From NCBI GenBank assembly GCA_016712715.1, contig JADJQM010000003.1, positions 310,001-374,000 on the forward strand: DNA of 64,000 nt. Direction: 5' to 3'. A program made the position numbers and the translations under genes. Below the pieces are notes generated by a model. The model was not told the origin of the DNA. It saw only the letters and a program-made list of their open reading frames with translations, and ran no database searches. This document shows, one piece after another, positions 27,357 through 36,385 of this stretch; positions within the stretch are counted from its first letter, which is position 1; the number at the start of each line of letters is the position of its first letter. This DNA is from Rhodospirillaceae bacterium. GTDB taxonomy: Bacteria; Pseudomonadota; Alphaproteobacteria; Dongiales; Dongiaceae.

Positions 27357-28362
27357 TTATGCTTCTGCGATCTGCTTGAGGTGCGCAATATCCGCTTTTT
27401 TCAAGTCTATCGGTATGCCAGCATCGCCAAAGGTGACGTCAACGGCTTGCAGCAATGACTCTTCGTCTTTGTTTAGCGGTTGGCCGCTTCGCTGCTTCTC
27501 TATTGCAGAAATGAGCGTGGATAATCGTGAATGGATAGAAGCGGTTTCTTCGGTTGATGCGCTGGGTTTCTCGAGCAGCTTCGCTGGCATCTCCTCAATG
27601 CTTCTCGGCTGATAGCTCCGCGCTACCGCCTCGTCGATTTCCGGATCGTTGTCGTTAGAGGCGATCGGTGCAGGATCGCTGAGGCGTTCTGCTTTCTCCA
27701 GAGCAAGTTTCCGGCGCAGGGCCTGGGTTTCGGCGCTTTCCTGGGTGCCTTCGTTGGCAGCGTAGAAAAAGCCGTCGTCATAGCCGCGATAGATGCCGGG
27801 GATGCCGAGGGGAATCTCGCTGCCATCCGGCGCGCGGGTGGCCTGCTGCAGTTTCGGCTGCTGGTCCATCGGCAGGGGGTCGCCGTTATGGGCCGATCCG
27901 GGATCGACGCCCATCCGGGCGTAATGAAGATTGAGCGCATGGGCGTCCGGGCGGTCGTCGCGCGCTTCATGCGGGCGGCCGAAAGGATATCTGAGGGGCA
28001 CTTTGGCGATGTCGACCAATTGGTCGACCGGCTTGGGCGCCGCACCCAGATAGACATCGATTGCGTCCTGGCCCTGGGCCTGGTTTGCCGCAACGCGCGG
28101 GCCGCTTTTGTAGAGCCGGCCGTTCACCTCGAAATGCTGCGCGTCCGGTTTTTGGCCCGTTTCCTGGAAAGCCTTCTGCACCGCCCAGCTGGCCGGCTGG
28201 GCCTCGGTCCAGCGTTCCGGATTGATACCCTGGGTGTGGAGGGCGGTTGCGATTTTTAGCTTTTCGGCGTTTTCCGGCGGTTCTATCGTCTTCAAGCGGT
28301 TGTATTTCCTCGCTCTTCTTCGCGAGAATTCCCGCACTCTTACTGGGAATCGGTCTAAGCAT
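27357..28362 (-). CDS. Hypothetical island protein, one frame change near its start
   Basis: A minus-strand frame at 27357 to about 28270 encodes a Pro/Asp-rich protein (HTQGINPERW, DPGSAHNGDPLPMDQQPK, APIASNDNDPEID) of unknown family. Its NDNDP linker resembles that of the candidate toxin downstream. The best start is ATG at 28362 in a different frame, with GGAGG seven bases upstream (MLRPIPSKSAGILAKKSEE). Removing one base from the four-base run at 28270-28273 joins the two frames into a 334-residue protein. It may be a partner, adaptor or paralogue of the toxin; its function is unknown. Confidence 0.55.
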
Positions 28363-28428
28363 GGCAAATCCTCCCACAGGTTGATAAACGTAAATTACAT
28401 CACGCAAATTACATTCGTCAACCACAAT

Positions 28429-28443
28429 GTTCGTTTTTTGTTC
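28429..28443. promoter_or_regulatory. LexA box of the imuA-imuB-dnaE2 operon
   Basis: GTTCGTTTTTTGTTC fits exactly the alphaproteobacterial LexA consensus GTTC-N7-GTTC. It is 42 bases upstream of the imuA ATG. A degenerate partner on the opposite strand, GAAC-N7-AAAC, lies at 28470-28484. The operon should therefore be SOS-induced. Confidence 0.85.
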
Positions 28444-28484
28444 TCACGCCTTGACTCGCCCCACAATGAGAACAAAAACAAAAC

Positions 28485-29356
28485 ATGACCCAGGCTCACC
28501 CCACGCTTAAGCCACTTTCCGCCCCCGCAACCCAGCCGGCGGGCCTGGCGGCCCTGCGCCGGCAGATTGCCTTGTTGGAGAAGCTGCCGCAGGCCGGCAT
28601 GGGCGGTCCCGCCACCACGCGCGCACTCACCTGGGGTCTCAACGCCATCGACCTTCATCTCCCCGGGGGTGGCCTGGCACTCGGCGCCCTGCATGAGTTT
28701 GCCGGCCATGGACCCGATCTCGAGGAAGCGAGCCTTGCCGCCGCGGCCGTGGCACGCCTCATGGGCCGTCGCCAGCAGCACGGGAATGGCAGCACGCTGT
28801 GGATCGCCCGGCAGCGCGATCTTTATGCCCGCGCCTTGCCGGAACGCGGCGTCGATCCGGACCGGCTGCTGCATCTGCGCATCAAGCGCAATGCCGATGC
28901 GCTCTGGGCGATGGAAGAAGCATTGCGCTGCGCCGGCCTTAACGCGGTGGTGGCGGAGATCTCCGCCCTCGATCTCACGCAGAGCCGGCGGCTGCAATTG
29001 GCCGCGGAGAAAAGCGGCATCCCGGCCCTCGTGATCCGCCGCGGTGGGCGCGCCGATCAGTTGCGGCAACTCGGCAGCCAGCCGATCGCCGCCGTCACGC
29101 GCTGGCGCATCGGCCCGGCACCTTCACTGGGCATCGAGGCATTGCCGCACCCAACGCTCCCCGGCCCGGCTCGCTGGCACATCGAGGCTGTGGCTGCCGC
29201 GGTGGGCGTCCTGGAACCTGGCATATCGAGGAACATGAAGATGGATGGCGAGAAGCGACGTTTCCTCAGCCTGTTTCTGCCGCACTGGCCGACCGACCGC
29301 TGGTGGCGCCGGCACCGTCAGCAGCAGAACCCGGCATCAAGCGCGCCGCCGGTTGA
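28485..29356 (+). pseudogene. imuA: ImuA (SulA/RecA-like mutasome protein), frameshifted near the C-terminus
   Basis: ImuA is the RecA-related accessory protein of the DnaE2 mutasome. The sequence has TWGLNAIDLHLPGGGLALGALHEF and a RecA-like core (NAVVAEISALDLTQSRRLQL). As given, the frame continues without a stop into imuB, producing an apparent fusion. A different frame from 29195 reads CRGGRPGTWHIEEHEDGW, the typical ImuA C-terminus, and ends at a TGA at 29354-29356 inside imuB. One missing base near 29191-29195 therefore explains the fusion; the natural protein would be about 290 residues. Confidence 0.85.
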
Positions 29357-30800
29357 GGCGCCGCTGTTGCTGGTGCGGAGCAGCGGCAATCTGCGCCTGG
29401 TGCATGCGGCCGATGATGTGGCGCTGGCGCGCGGGCTGTTTCCCGGCCAGCGTCTGGCCGATGCCTTGGCCTGTGTGCCGGAGGCGCGGGTGGAACCGGC
29501 CGATCCCGCGGGCGATCTCGGCAATCTCCATCAACTGGCGCAATGGGCGACGCGCTTCTCGCCGCACACAACGCCGGATGCGCCCGATGGCCTCGTTATC
29601 GACATCACCGGCTGCGCGCATCTGTGGCAGGGCGAGGACCGGCTGATGGCCGATGCGCTCACGCGCCTTGCCCGCCAGGGCTTCCAGGCGCGCGGCGCCA
29701 TTGCGGGGACGATCGGCGCTGCCTGGGCCAGCGCCAGGTTCGGCGGCGACCACGCCATCATTCCGCCCGGCAGCATTTCAACGGCCCTGGGTCGCCTGCC
29801 CGTGCGTGCCTTGCGCCTTGATGATGTGACAGCGGCCGGGCTCGAGCGGCTGGGCCTGCGGCGCATCGGCGATCTTTATCCGCTGCCGCGCGCCGCTCTC
29901 ACCAAACGCTTCGGTGCGCGGTTGCTGGAGCGGCTGGATCAGGCCTTGGGCTATGCCGCGGAGAGTCTCTCGCCCTTGGCGCCGCTGCCCGATCACCGCG
30001 TCAGCCTGGTCTTCGCCGAGCCGATCTCGGCACCGGAATCGATCGCGCGGGCGACCGACATTTTGCTCACGCGCCTGCTCGGCGAATTGGCGACACAGGA
30101 GTTGGGCGTCCGCCGTCTCGGCCTCATTGCCCATCGCCTCGATGAAGCGGCTCCCGGCCTCATCATCGGCACCGCCCGCCCCAGCCGCGACCTGAAGCAT
30201 CTGCTGCGTCTGTTGACGGAGAAATTGGATAGCATCGATCCCGGCCCCGGCATCGAGCGCATGAGCTTGAGCGCCCTGGTCTCCGAAAGAATGACGGCGA
30301 CGCAGGTCGATCTCGAGCGGCGCAATCCCGCCGTCACCGCGGCTGACATTGCACCCCTGGTCGACCGGCTCACCAACCGGCTTGGGTCGGGCAGCCTCAC
30401 CGTGCCCCGCGCCATCGCCAGCCATGTGCCGGAGCGCGCGGTCACCTTCGTGCCGCCGCTGCAGAAGAAGCAGCCGCCCAATGATTGGAACGTGGCGCTG
30501 CCGCCACGACCGATCCGCCTCCTCTCGCCGCCCGAACCGATCGAGGCGATTGCCCCCGTGCCCGATGATCCGCCGCTGTCCTTCCGTTGGCGCCATGTGC
30601 AGCACCGCGTCGCCAAGGCGGAAGGACCGGAGCGCATCCGGCCGGAATGGTGGCAGGCAGGTGATGACGGGAAGGACACGCGCGATTATTACCGCGTCGA
30701 GATCGAGGACGGCCGCCGCTTCTGGCTCTATCGCAGCGGCCTTTATGCGCAGGATACGGCACGGCCGCCGCGCTGGTTCCTGCACGGCATCTTTGCGTGA
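29235..30800 (+). CDS. imuB: ImuB, Y-family polymerase-like mutasome protein
   Basis: A 521-residue DinB/UmuC-related protein that lacks catalytic carboxylates and bridges ImuA, DnaE2 and the sliding clamp. It begins at ATG 29235 with GAGG about five bases upstream and has RRFLSLFLPHWPTDRWWRR, LFPGQRLADALACVPEARV, GLVIDITGCAHLWQGE, and the HhH-like LERLGLRRIGDLYPLPRAAL. The C-terminal YYRVEIEDGRRFWLYRSGLY and RWFLHGIFA are typical. Its first 120 bases overlap the true imuA end. The stop overlaps the dnaE2 start. Confidence 0.92.
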   Translation: MKMDGEKRRFLSLFLPHWPTDRWWRRHRQQQNPASSAPPVEAPLLLVRSSGNLRLVHAADDVALARGLFPGQRLADALACVPEARVEPADPAGDLGNLHQLAQWATRFSPHTTPDAPDGLVIDITGCAHLWQGEDRLMADALTRLARQGFQARGAIAGTIGAAWASARFGGDHAIIPPGSISTALGRLPVRALRLDDVTAAGLERLGLRRIGDLYPLPRAALTKRFGARLLERLDQALGYAAESLSPLAPLPDHRVSLVFAEPISAPESIARATDILLTRLLGELATQELGVRRLGLIAHRLDEAAPGLIIGTARPSRDLKHLLRLLTEKLDSIDPGPGIERMSLSALVSERMTATQVDLERRNPAVTAADIAPLVDRLTNRLGSGSLTVPRAIASHVPERAVTFVPPLQKKQPPNDWNVALPPRPIRLLSPPEPIEAIAPVPDDPPLSFRWRHVQHRVAKAEGPERIRPEWWQAGDDGKDTRDYYRVEIEDGRRFWLYRSGLYAQDTARPPRWFLHGIFA

Positions 30801-33800
30801 TGCGCGGCAGCAAGATCATCCCGCTCCCCATCGCGCCGCGCGAACCCCGCGCGGTGGCGGAGGATGCCGGCTATGTCGAGCTTTCAACCATGACCAATTA
30901 CTGCTTCCTGGAAGCGGCCTCCCATGCCTGGGAGTTGGCGGTGTCGGCCAAGGCGCTCGGCATGAATGCGTTGGGCATTGCCGACCGCAATTCGCTGGCC
31001 GGCATCGTGCGCGCGCATGTCGCCTGCCGGAAATTCGACCTCCGCCTCGTGGTCGGCTGCCGCTTGAGCTTCCGCGATGCGCCGGACATCCTCGCTTATC
31101 CACTGGACCGCGCCGCCTATGGCCGGTTGTGCGAGCTCCTCACCCTGGGACGCCGGCGCGCACCCAAGGGCCAATGCCATCTCGACTACGCCGATTTCGT
31201 GGCGGCCAAGGAAGGTTTTCTGGCGATCGTGGTGCCGCCAGCAACCACCCCTCACCCCAACCCCTCTCCCCAGAGGGGCGAGGGGCTTGTGAGTACACCG
31301 TCAGCCCCCTCGCCCCGCGTCAGCGGGGAGAGGGTTGGGGTGAGGGGTGGTCATGACGGGCACGCTCTCCCTGCCTTCCTCCATCGCTTCCGCACTGATT
31401 TCGGCGATGCCGGCTATCTCGCCCTTGCCCATCTCTATCGCGGTGACGACGCACGGCGCTTGCGGGCATTGCAAAGACTGGCCGATGAAACGGGCATTCC
31501 CACCATTGCCATCAACGAGGTGCGCCACCACGCCCCGGCGCGCAAGACGCTGTTCGATGTGCTGACCTGTGTGCGCCATGGCTGCACCATCGACAATGCC
31601 GGCTACCGGCTGGAGAAGAATGCCGAGCGGCATCTGAAACCGGGCAGCGAAATGCGTCGCCTGTTCCGCGGCCTGGAAGATGCCGTGGCGCGGTCCGCCG
31701 CCTTCGCCGCGCGCTGCACCTTCTCGCTCGATGAGCTCAAATATGAATATCCCGAGGAGGTCGTGACACCCGGCGAAACACCGCTTGAAAGCCTGAAGAA
31801 GTTCACCTGGGCGGGTGCCAAATGGCGTTATGGGCCTGATCTCTCGCCCAAGATCCGCCAGCAGCTTGAGCATGAATTCGCCCTCATCGAGGAGATGGAT
31901 TACGCGCGCTATTTCCTGACTGTGCGCGATATCGTGCGGGAGGCGCGCCGCCTGGGCATCCTGCACCAGGGCCGCGGCTCGGCGGCCAATTCGGTGGTAT
32001 GCTATTGCCTCGACATCACCGCCGTCGATCCCATCCAGAACGATCTGCTGTTCGAACGCTTCATCAGCACCGCCCGCGACGAACCGCCGGACATCGACGT
32101 CGATTTCGAACATGAGAGGCGTGAGGAAATCATCCAGTACATCTATGAAAAATACGGCCGCAACCGGGCCGGCCTCACCGCCACCATCATCTGCTACCGC
32201 TCGCGTGGCGCCCTGCGCGATGTCGGCCGCGTCATGGGACTTTCCGAGGATGTCATCAACCGCCTTTCCAAGACCATCTGGGGCTGGTCGATGCGGGCGC
32301 TGACCGACCAGCAGATCCGCGATGCCGGCCTTGACCCCGATGACCGGCGCCTGCGCCTGACCCTTGATCTGGCACAGGAACTGGCCGGCATGCCGCGCCA
32401 CCTGTCGCAGCATGTCGGTGGCTTCGTCATTTCCAAGGGACCGCTCTCCAGCCTGGTGCCGATCGAGAATGCAGCGATGGTGGACCGCACCGTCATCCAA
32501 TGGGACAAGGACGACCTCGATGCGCTGAAGCTGCTCAAGGTCGATGTGCTGGCGCTGGGCATGCTGACCTGCATCCGCAAGGCATTCGACCTCATCGCGC
32601 AGCAGACCGGCCAGCAACTGGAACTGGCCGGCATCCCGCAGGACGATACGGCCACCTATGACATGCTGTGCGCGGCCGACACGGTGGGCGTGTTCCAGGT
32701 CGAGAGTCGCGCGCAGATGACCATGCTGCCGCGCCTGAAACCCCGCAATCTTTATGATCTCGTCATCGAAGTCGCCATCGTGCGCCCGGGGCCGATCCAG
32801 GGCGACATGGTCCACCCTTACCTGCGCCGGCGCGAAGGCAAGGAACCCAGCGACTCACCCAGCGAAGAATTGAAGGCGATCCTCGACAAGACCAAAGGCG
32901 TGCCCCTGTTTCAGGAACAGGTGATGAAGATCGCCATCGTCGCCGCCGGCTTCAGCGCCGGCGAGGCCGACGAACTGCGCCGCGCCATGGCGACCTTCAA
33001 GAAGACCGGCACGATCAACTCTTTCCGCGACAAGTTCATTGGCGGCATGCTGGCGCGCAACTACCAGCGGGATTTTGCCGAGCGTTGCTTTCGCCAGATC
33101 GAGGGCTTCGGCAATTATGGCTTTCCGGAAAGCCATGCTGCGAGCTTCGCCCTGCTGGTCTCGGTCTCCGCTTGGCTGAAATGCCATTATCCGTCGATCT
33201 TCGCCGCGGCATTGCTCAACAGCCAGCCCATGGGCTTCTATGCGCCGGCCCAGATCATCCATGACGCCGATGAACATGGTGTCGTCATCAGGTCCGCCGA
33301 CATCAACCACAGCAATTGGGATTACACTATCGAGCGTGTGACCGACGCCAAGCCTCATGCGCCGTTACGCAACCGGCGCGACCGCCTGTTGAAAGCCGCG
33401 CAGACGCGCTATGACAAGCACCTCTCCCTCCGCCTGGGACTGCGGCAGGTCGACGGCCTGAAGAAAGCCGAGATCGACCGGCTGATCGCCGCCCGCGGCG
33501 ATGGCTATCGCAGCGTCGATGATCTGTGGCGGCGAACCGGCCTCACGCCGGCCACCCTGGTGAAGCTGGCCGAGGCCGATTGCTTCCGCTCCCTCGGTTT
33601 GGAGCGGCGCCAGGCGCTGTGGGCTGTGAAGGCGCTGGACGAGGCGCCGCTGCCGCTGCTGGCCGGTCTTGAACCACCGCCGCCGCAAATGGCACCCCTG
33701 CCGGAAATGCCACTTTCGCAGCATGTCATCGAGGATTACCGGACCCAGCATTTCTCCTTGAAGAAGCATCCCCTTTCCTTCCTGCGCCCGACCCTGCGGC

Positions 33801-34270
33801 GGCGTGGAACCGTGCCTTGCAACTATCTGGGTCACCTGAAGAACGGAGAGCGCATCTTCGTCGCGGGGCTGGTCCTCGTCCGCCAGCAGCCGGGCACGGC
33901 CAGCGGTGTCATCTTCATGACCCTGGAGGATGAAACCGGCATCGCCAATCTGGTGGTCTGGCCGCAATTGTTCGCACAGTACCGGCCGATCGTCATGGGC
34001 GCCGGGCTGGTCGGCTGCGTCGGGCGCATCCAGATCGAGGGCAAGGCACCCGAGCAGGTCATCCATGTGGTGGCGCAGCGTCTCATCGACATGACCGAGC
34101 TGCTGCATAATCTGAAGGAAGGCGACGGTCCGCACGGCGGTCCACACATGGGCCAAACCCTCGCCGTTCCGGTGGCCAGGGCCGATGAAGTGACCCGGCC
34201 CAATGGTGGCGATGCCCGGCAACGCGCCGAAAGGCCCGCCCTCGTTGCCCGCAGCCGCGATTTTCACTGA
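30800..34270 (+). CDS. dnaE2: Error-prone DNA polymerase DnaE2 (carrying an inserted palindromic repeat)
   Basis: A family C DNA polymerase used for translesion synthesis and SOS mutagenesis with ImuA and ImuB. The PHP domain starts at VELSTMTNYCFLEAASHAWE and includes GIADRNSLAGIVRAH; the polymerase core has ILHQGRGSAANSVVCYCL, EPPDIDVDFEHERREEII, and PGPIQGDMVHPYLRRREG; the C-terminus ends with an OB-fold and ARSRDFH. The ATG at 30800 overlaps the imuB stop (TGATG). Residues about 150-185 are foreign: they translate a palindromic repeat (TTPHPNPSPQRGEG, SPRVSGERVGVRGG) without breaking the frame. Confidence 0.96.
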   Translation: MRGSKIIPLPIAPREPRAVAEDAGYVELSTMTNYCFLEAASHAWELAVSAKALGMNALGIADRNSLAGIVRAHVACRKFDLRLVVGCRLSFRDAPDILAYPLDRAAYGRLCELLTLGRRRAPKGQCHLDYADFVAAKEGFLAIVVPPATTPHPNPSPQRGEGLVSTPSAPSPRVSGERVGVRGGHDGHALPAFLHRFRTDFGDAGYLALAHLYRGDDARRLRALQRLADETGIPTIAINEVRHHAPARKTLFDVLTCVRHGCTIDNAGYRLEKNAERHLKPGSEMRRLFRGLEDAVARSAAFAARCTFSLDELKYEYPEEVVTPGETPLESLKKFTWAGAKWRYGPDLSPKIRQQLEHEFALIEEMDYARYFLTVRDIVREARRLGILHQGRGSAANSVVCYCLDITAVDPIQNDLLFERFISTARDEPPDIDVDFEHERREEIIQYIYEKYGRNRAGLTATIICYRSRGALRDVGRVMGLSEDVINRLSKTIWGWSMRALTDQQIRDAGLDPDDRRLRLTLDLAQELAGMPRHLSQHVGGFVISKGPLSSLVPIENAAMVDRTVIQWDKDDLDALKLLKVDVLALGMLTCIRKAFDLIAQQTGQQLELAGIPQDDTATYDMLCAADTVGVFQVESRAQMTMLPRLKPRNLYDLVIEVAIVRPGPIQGDMVHPYLRRREGKEPSDSPSEELKAILDKTKGVPLFQEQVMKIAIVAAGFSAGEADELRRAMATFKKTGTINSFRDKFIGGMLARNYQRDFAERCFRQIEGFGNYGFPESHAASFALLVSVSAWLKCHYPSIFAAALLNSQPMGFYAPAQIIHDADEHGVVIRSADINHSNWDYTIERVTDAKPHAPLRNRRDRLLKAAQTRYDKHLSLRLGLRQVDGLKKAEIDRLIAARGDGYRSVDDLWRRTGLTPATLVKLAEADCFRSLGLERRQALWAVKALDEAPLPLLAGLEPPPPQMAPLPEMPLSQHVIEDYRTQHFSLKKHPLSFLRPTLRRRGTVPCNYLGHLKNGERIFVAGLVLVRQQPGTASGVIFMTLEDETGIANLVVWPQLFAQYRPIVMGAGLVGCVGRIQIEGKAPEQVIHVVAQRLIDMTELLHNLKEGDGPHGGPHMGQTLAVPVARADEVTRPNGGDARQRAERPALVARSRDFH
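31245..31351. repeat. Palindromic repeat element inserted in frame in dnaE2
   Basis: About 107 bp with long inverted arms: ACCACCCCTCACCCC... from 31245 to 31272 pairs with ...GGGGTGAGGGGTGGT from 31325 to 31351 (one-base gap), and inner arms around 31274-31289 and 31302-31315 also pair. Its translation contains PHPNPSPQRGEG, the familiar readout of a dispersed intergenic palindrome of many proteobacteria. It lies in the PHP domain region. Confidence 0.85.
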
Positions 34271-34364
34271 CCGAGCCGATCCATGATAATGTCCCGCCTT
34301 GGCAGGACGCGATCGGCACCCCATATATCGCCCTCGCCCTTTCAGGCCGTGAGGAGATCCCCAG

Positions 34365-35024
34365 ATGTTCAGTTTCGCCCGCAAGACCGTCGAGATGCCC
34401 AGCCCGGAGACCGCCTTGCCCGGCCGCGCCACCGCGATGTCCTTGCCCAACCCGCATCTGATCACCGGCCATAAGCTGACCCCGCCCTACCCGGCCGGAC
34501 TGGAAGTCGCTGATTTCGGCATGGGCTGCTTCTGGGGGGCGGAGCGCAAATTCTGGCAGGTACCGGGCATTTATGCGACCGCCGTCGGCTATCAGGGCGG
34601 CTTCACGCCCAACGCCACCTATGAAGAGGCCTGCAGCGGCCGTACCGGCCATACCGAGGCCGTCCGCGTCGTCTATGACCCCACCAAGGTGTCATATGAG
34701 ACCCTGCTGAAGACCTTCTGGGAAAGCCACAACCCGACCCAGGGCATGCGCCAGGGCAATGATGTCGGCACACAATATCGCAGCGCCATCTATACCCATT
34801 CAACGGCACAGCATGATCTGGCACTGGCCAGCCGCGATGCCTATCAGGCGGCGCTGGCCAAGGCGGGTGCACGAGATCCGATCACCACGGAAATCGCCGC
34901 GGCACCACCCTTCTATTTCGCCGAAGACTATCACCAGCAATATCTGGCCAAGAACCCGGGCGGCTATTGTGGCCTCGGCGGCACGGGCGTCTCCTGCCCG
35001 ATCGGTGTCGGCGTCGACGCCTAG
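34365..35024 (+). CDS. msrA: Peptide methionine sulfoxide reductase A
   Basis: A 219-residue MsrA that reduces (S)-methionine sulfoxide in proteins. The catalytic Cys55 is in FGMGCFWGAERKFW, followed by VGYQGGFTPNATYEEACSG, HTEAVRVVYDP, GTQYRSAIY, and the resolving Cys in the C-terminal GYCGLGGTGVSCPIG. It has the N-terminal extension (LPGRATAMSLPNPHLI) typical of this subgroup. It is separated from dnaE2 by 94 bases and overlaps the otsA stop convergently by four bases. Confidence 0.96.
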   Translation: MFSFARKTVEMPSPETALPGRATAMSLPNPHLITGHKLTPPYPAGLEVADFGMGCFWGAERKFWQVPGIYATAVGYQGGFTPNATYEEACSGRTGHTEAVRVVYDPTKVSYETLLKTFWESHNPTQGMRQGNDVGTQYRSAIYTHSTAQHDLALASRDAYQAALAKAGARDPITTEIAAAPPFYFAEDYHQQYLAKNPGGYCGLGGTGVSCPIGVGVDA

Positions 35025-36385
35025 GCGGCAAGTGCCGCGAGGAAATTGCGGCAATAGGCTTCCGCAGTACTGGTGAAGACGCGGGCGCGCAGATGCGCCA
35101 TGCGATCCTGCCGTTCATCCTGAGGCATGATCAGTGCCTGGTGCATCGCTTCCGTGATCTCGTCAGGGTCATAGGGGTTGACGATCAAGGCTTCCGCCAG
35201 ATCCTCGGCCGCCCCGGCAAACCGCGACAGGATCAGCACGCCCGGATCGTTATGGTCCTGGGCGGCAATGAATTCCTTGGCCACCAGATTCATCCCATCG
35301 CGTAGCGGCGTCACCAACCCGACCCGTGCTGCCCGGTAGAAGCCCGCCAGCATGGGGCGGGTCATCGGCCGGGTCATATAGCGCAAGGGCACCCAGTCGA
35401 ACTCGGCAAAGCGGCCATTGATGTTGCCGGCCTTGCGGTCAAGCTCGCGACGCAGCGCCTGATATTCCGAGACGTCTTCCCGGCTCTTTGCCGCGACCTG
35501 CAGATAGCTCACCTTCTGCCGATGCTCGGGGTAATCCTGCAGGAGCTTGCCGAAGGCGCTGAACCGGTTCGGCAGGCCTTTCGAATAGTCCAGCCGATCC
35601 ACCCCGATTACCAATGACCGTCCAACGAGGCTTGACAGCAACCGCCTTGTTTCCGTCGAGCGTTCAGCCTTCGATGCCATGGCGGCAAAGGCACGCGCAT
35701 CGATGCCGATCGGATTGGCGATGGCGCGCGCGGAGCCACCGGCAGTCACCAGCAGCCCATCCGGATCCGGCTCAATGCCCAGCACCTGCTTCACCGCATC
35801 GAGAAAATCGCGGCGATGCTCCTCGGTCTGCAGTCCCACCACGTCATAAGCAAGGAAAGCGCGCAGCAGCGTTTCGCCCTGCGGCAAGGCAGCAAAGAGA
35901 CTCGCAGGCACAAAGGGAATGTGGAGGAAGAAACCGAGTCGATTGCGTACGCCCAGCCGTCGCAACTCGGCACCCAGAGGGATCAGGTGATAGTCATGAA
36001 TCCACACGATATCGTCCGGTCGCAGTTCCAGCGCCAAGGCGGCAGCGAAGGTCCGATTGACGGAGAAGTACCCCTCGAGATCCTCGCGTTTGAAATCGAT
36101 CAGACCAAGGCGGAAATGGAACAAGGGCCAAAGCGTCGAATTAGCGTAGCCAACATAGAACTGGTCATAATCCTCCTGCGACAGATCGATCGTCGCATAA
36201 GTGATCCCGCCTGCCTCTACCTTGCGGACCAGATTGAGTGCGGCCTTGGAAATCTCGCCACTCCAACCAAACCAGAGTCCACCATCTTTCAACGCATCGC
36301 TGACACCGACGGCAAGGCCACCTGCGCGCGCGCCACGTTCATTGGGCAGCGGTACTCGGTTCGAGACGATTACGACGCGCGCCAT
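35021..36385 (-). CDS. otsA: Trehalose-6-phosphate synthase
   Basis: A GT20 enzyme joining UDP-glucose and glucose-6-phosphate into trehalose-6-phosphate. Motifs: MARVVIVSNRVPLP at the start, LWFGWSGE, IVWIHDYHLIPLGAELR, GFFLHIPFVP, and VDRLDYSKGLPNRF; the C-terminal NLVAKEFIAAQD and VLILSRFAGAAEDL bind the nucleotide sugar. ATG at 36385 (GGAGGAGGG upstream) is chosen; the longer frame beyond it lies within the GH15 gene. The length of 454 residues is normal. It overlaps the GH15 gene by 16 bases, showing an otsB-GH15-otsA operon. Confidence 0.96.
   Translation of the reverse strand: MARVVIVSNRVPLPNERGARAGGLAVGVSDALKDGGLWFGWSGEISKAALNLVRKVEAGGITYATIDLSQEDYDQFYVGYANSTLWPLFHFRLGLIDFKREDLEGYFSVNRTFAAALALELRPDDIVWIHDYHLIPLGAELRRLGVRNRLGFFLHIPFVPASLFAALPQGETLLRAFLAYDVVGLQTEEHRRDFLDAVKQVLGIEPDPDGLLVTAGGSARAIANPIGIDARAFAAMASKAERSTETRRLLSSLVGRSLVIGVDRLDYSKGLPNRFSAFGKLLQDYPEHRQKVSYLQVAAKSREDVSEYQALRRELDRKAGNINGRFAEFDWVPLRYMTRPMTRPMLAGFYRAARVGLVTPLRDGMNLVAKEFIAAQDHNDPGVLILSRFAGAAEDLAEALIVNPYDPDEITEAMHQALIMPQDERQDRMAHLRARVFTSTAEAYCRNFLAALAA

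Noticed and set aside
28485..30800. A genuine ImuA-ImuB fusion protein
   Set aside because: The true ImuA C-terminus is readable in another frame, and imuB has its own start and ribosome site.
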